A stretch of DNA of 8,999 bases from Bacteroidales bacterium 45-6. Lineage in GTDB: Bacteria > Bacteroidota > Bacteroidia > Bacteroidales > Dysgonomonadaceae. The notes beneath the pieces are model-generated. The model was not told where the DNA came from and searched no databases. It saw only the letters and a program-made list of their open reading frames with translations. This document shows, in pieces, positions 6,464-8,999 of this stretch. Location of the stretch: positions 1-8,999 of the forward strand of contig MKRS01000388.1 of assembly GCA_001897035.1 (NCBI GenBank), in the 5' to 3' direction. The first letter of the stretch is position 1. Each line of letters begins with the position of its first letter. The position numbers and the translations under genes were made by a program.

Positions 6464-8011
6464 ATGAAAGATGAAAATATACATATAGGAGAGTTGTTCA
6501 AGAATTATTTCAGTTATTGGAAAATATACGTTCCTATTGGGCTTCTAAGCTTTTTTGTAGCCGTGGCATTCGTGTTGGTTACTCCCAAAGAGTATGATAT
6601 TACTGCAAAAATGCAGTTTTTGAAAGAAGAAGATGATATGTCGTCCGAGTTAAAAATGCTCAAAAACACCGGCGTTCAAGGGTTTCTGGGGGGAGGAAAA
6701 GGAAATGTGAGTACATTGGATCAAATCGAAGTGTTTTCATCTCGCGCGAATGTTCTCGAGGTGATACGTAAAACTGGATATCAGGTACAGACAACTGTCA
6801 AAAGAGGGCTTAAGAATCTTCCTCTTGGAACGGATGAATCTCCTATTAGATATGTATTCCCGGCTCAATTTCTTGACACGATAAGTTCGTCATTTTCTAT
6901 TAAAATTGAACTTGAAAATAATGTGGTTCGCAAACTTCAAGTCTCCTCGAACCAGTTTGAAGAGAAGTCATGGGAAAACAAAACCTTACCATTCAATCTG
7001 CATTTGCCAATTGGTAATCTGACAATTCAAGGCAAGCCGAATTGTACAGGCACGTTCCATACTACGGTTACCCCCATCCAAAAAGCGTATGAAACACTGA
7101 GCAAAGAAATTGTGATAAAAGCCATACGAGAATCGGGAACCGATATTGTTGGACTTTACACAATGACTTCAAACAGAAAATCAGGCTGCCTGCTCTTGAA
7201 TGCCTTTATGGATCAATATAATGAATACTCTAAGGCCATTAAGATTCAAAAACTAAGTGTTAATGGTGGGTTTGTAAAAGATCGCTTAGACACCGTGACT
7301 CGGGAATTAGCTTTTCTTGAACGAAAAATAGAGATTTATAAGCAGACAAACAAAATCCCCATTCCTGACGTTTATGGTAGTGTAACGTATTATGGAAATG
7401 TGGAGGTGGAAAAATCTATTTTGGAGATGGAAACCCGTCTAAAGCTCCTTGACTATGTCCTCAACTATGTCAGAAATCCAGCTAATACTTATTCTGCTAT
7501 ACCGTTGCTGGAGGGGATATCTGAAGCTTCCTCGGGCTACAATCAATTGCTGTTAAATAGGCAGCGTTTGCTGCAAACTTCAGAATTGAGCAATCCCTCA
7601 GTTGTTTTGGTCGATAATCAGTTAAAGGAGCAGCGGAAGATGCTTCTGGAGGCGATAGGCAACATCCGCAACAGTATCATGATTCAATTAAATGCACTTT
7701 ATCATAAGGATAATTCTTTGAGCGATGACTTGAATAAGCTCCCTTCGCAAGAGCAGGCGTATATCGAAATGAAGAGGCAACAAAAAATCAAAGAATCAAT
7801 TTATCTGTTTTTGATGCAGAAACTTCAGGAAAAAGAACTTGCGAACTCTCCGGATGAAGTTGCCATGCGAGTCATAGACCCAGCCTACAGTTCTTATAAA
7901 ACTGTTTATCCTAAAAAAATTATTGTGTTTGGAATTGCATTTGCTATTGCATCGGTGTTGTCAATATGTATAATCACAGCGAAGATATTTTACTTGAATA
8001 AGGAGGGCTAA
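6464..8011 (+). CDS. Wzz-like polysaccharide co-polymerase, no kinase domain
   Basis: The 515-residue protein has the chain-length determinant layout: a short cytosolic N-terminus, TM1 at about 21-40 ending VTPKEYD, a large periplasmic part of about 445 residues, and TM2 at about 486-508 followed by only a few residues (LNKEG). The periplasmic part shows coiled-coil helices near 266-300 and 360-460 and the PSQEQAYIEMKRQQ segment at 427-440, then VIDPAY (470-475) just before TM2, as in the G-rich/GNVR region of tyrosine-kinase-linked co-polymerases. No Walker A or tyrosine-rich tail follows, so any BY-kinase must be a separate protein. It would set polymer length with the polymerase encoded next and contact the Wza lipoprotein. 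I chose the ATG at 6464 (MKDENIHIGELF). An in-frame ATG at 6407 lies inside the previous gene and adds 19 atypical residues. Confidence 0.9.
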   Translation: MKDENIHIGELFKNYFSYWKIYVPIGLLSFFVAVAFVLVTPKEYDITAKMQFLKEEDDMSSELKMLKNTGVQGFLGGGKGNVSTLDQIEVFSSRANVLEVIRKTGYQVQTTVKRGLKNLPLGTDESPIRYVFPAQFLDTISSSFSIKIELENNVVRKLQVSSNQFEEKSWENKTLPFNLHLPIGNLTIQGKPNCTGTFHTTVTPIQKAYETLSKEIVIKAIRESGTDIVGLYTMTSNRKSGCLLLNAFMDQYNEYSKAIKIQKLSVNGGFVKDRLDTVTRELAFLERKIEIYKQTNKIPIPDVYGSVTYYGNVEVEKSILEMETRLKLLDYVLNYVRNPANTYSAIPLLEGISEASSGYNQLLLNRQRLLQTSELSNPSVVLVDNQLKEQRKMLLEAIGNIRNSIMIQLNALYHKDNSLSDDLNKLPSQEQAYIEMKRQQKIKESIYLFLMQKLQEKELANSPDEVAMRVIDPAYSSYKTVYPKKIIVFGIAFAIASVLSICIITAKIFYLNKEG

Positions 8012-8019
8012 CGAACGAG

Positions 8020-8999
8020 ATGGCTAGACAATTGGTTCTTTCTAAAAATAATCTTTTTTTTTATTTCATTATTTTCGGATACCTTTTTGGAGTAATATTA
8101 TACGATTATTTGAAATTTGACTATACCGATGAGCTGATGGCTTTGTTTTTGGTATTGTTTACTCTTGTCGTTGCCTTCGAAAGGCGCAATCCCAAAGAGT
8201 TGATTCCTCTTGCCGTCTTAGCGCTCGTATTTCTCTTTTATTTGACTTATTCTTTCTATATTCATTCAAATGTGCCTCAGGCTATTTTAATGGATTTCGC
8301 GGTGCAGATAAAACCTTATCTGGGATTTTATTGTACTTTGTTCATAGCTCCCCGATTCACGGTTTCGCAAAGGCGGATAATTGTCATACTTTGCTTATGT
8401 GTTGCTGTATTTATCCTCATGGTTGGTATCACGGGCAACATCTATACCGTTTTTGGACATCCTTCCCGTTATGCTACCGCTACAGTAGCTACGGCTTTTC
8501 TATTTCTCTACTGTACGTCTTATTTATGGAGTGATGTAGTTGTGTTTATTATCATTCTGAGCATTGGTTTTTTTTCAACGCGTTCCAAGTTCTATGGCTT
8601 ATGGGTCATATCTTCTTTTTTTGCGATTTACAGCAAGGTGACGAATGGAACTATTAAATTAAATCTAAAAGGTCTTGTTTGGGTTTTGGTCGGTTGCTCC
8701 GCTGCTCTTTTATTGGCTTGGGACAAGATCGTTGTCTATTATATTAATGGTGCGATGAATGACGGTGAGATGTGGAGTCGTCCTGCTATGATGTTGGCAT
8801 CCACCTGGTTGTTTGCCGACTATTTTCCCTTTGGTACGGGATTTGCTTCTTTTGGCACTTTTTTTTCGGGCGAATATTATTCTCACATTTATGGTTTGTA
8901 TGGCTTAGACCACCTTTTTGGCATTTCCCCCGAAACCAGATTTTTTATTTCCGATGCTTTTTATCCTGCTTTGGCTCAATTCGGTATTGTAGGGGTTTT
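8020..8999 (+). CDS. Wzy/O-antigen polymerase-like membrane protein, partial
   Basis: The reading frame from the ATG at 8020 stays open for 326 codons to the window edge, so the C-terminus is missing. It is the first ATG after an in-frame stop at 7999-8001, lies 8 bp after the co-polymerase stop, and has GGAGG at 8002-8006, a little far for a normal Shine-Dalgarno. The protein is very hydrophobic, with about nine membrane segments visible (for example about 12-28, 38-53, 61-80, and a run before LKG near 215). STRSK (R188) and RPAMML (R254), followed by a periplasmic loop with FPFGTGFASFGTF (269-281) and a final SDAFYPALAQFGIVG segment, resemble the Wzy/WaaL (O-antigen ligase/polymerase) superfamily. 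Given its neighbours, a polymerase joining repeat units is more likely than a ligase. Sequence divergence in this family is high, so the exact role is inferred from context. Confidence 0.8.
   Translation, partial: MARQLVLSKNNLFFYFIIFGYLFGVILYDYLKFDYTDELMALFLVLFTLVVAFERRNPKELIPLAVLALVFLFYLTYSFYIHSNVPQAILMDFAVQIKPYLGFYCTLFIAPRFTVSQRRIIVILCLCVAVFILMVGITGNIYTVFGHPSRYATATVATAFLFLYCTSYLWSDVVVFIIILSIGFFSTRSKFYGLWVISSFFAIYSKVTNGTIKLNLKGLVWVLVGCSAALLLAWDKIVVYYINGAMNDGEMWSRPAMMLASTWLFADYFPFGTGFASFGTFFSGEYYSHIYGLYGLDHLFGISPETRFFISDAFYPALAQFGIVGV

Noticed and set aside
1..8999. CRISPR arrays, tRNA or rRNA genes, insertion sequences
   Set aside because: Looked for repeat-spacer patterns, tRNA cloverleaf motifs, transposase motifs and terminal repeats. 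None was found in the window.

Overview
The window looks like a chromosomal segment of a Bacteroidota bacterium, most likely order Bacteroidales. The protein families fit this: a DUF4890-type secreted protein, a Bacteroidota-style Wza lipoprotein with a C-terminal membrane helix, and SpeA of about 630 residues. Several intergenic octamers match the phylum's -7 promoter element TAnnTTTG, and gene starts mostly lack a good Shine-Dalgarno sequence. The genus cannot be fixed from this sequence.

Layout. Bases 1-605 hold no gene I can support, but this stretch is unusually rich in self-complementary segments and ends in a strong bidirectional terminator (600-652). A small secreted, highly charged protein follows on the minus strand (677-1126). 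After a 308-bp divergent spacer come two housekeeping genes on the plus strand: lepA (elongation factor 4, 1435-3222) and speA (biosynthetic arginine decarboxylase, 3392-5284). speA ends at another bidirectional terminator (5300-5339).

From 5617 to the window edge there is the start of an A+T-richer surface-polysaccharide operon on the plus strand: a Wza-like outer-membrane export lipoprotein (5617-6447), a Wzz-like polysaccharide co-polymerase without a kinase domain (6464-8011), and a multi-spanning Wzy/O-antigen-polymerase-like protein cut by the window edge (8020-8999+). Together these would polymerise repeat units on the periplasmic side of the inner membrane, set chain length and export the polymer. 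Glycosyltransferases and flippase presumably lie beyond the right edge.

The most interesting part is the 332-bp gap between speA and this operon. It holds a perfect 11-bp inverted repeat (5386-5396 and 5528-5538) bounding 131 bp. Inside is a good Bacteroidota-type promoter (TTTC-N19-TAAATTTG) that points away from the polysaccharide genes and into the speA terminator. This is the architecture of an invertible, phase-variable capsule promoter caught in the OFF orientation. It is an inference from sequence alone. No recombinase gene and no UpxY/UpxZ-type regulator is visible in the window.
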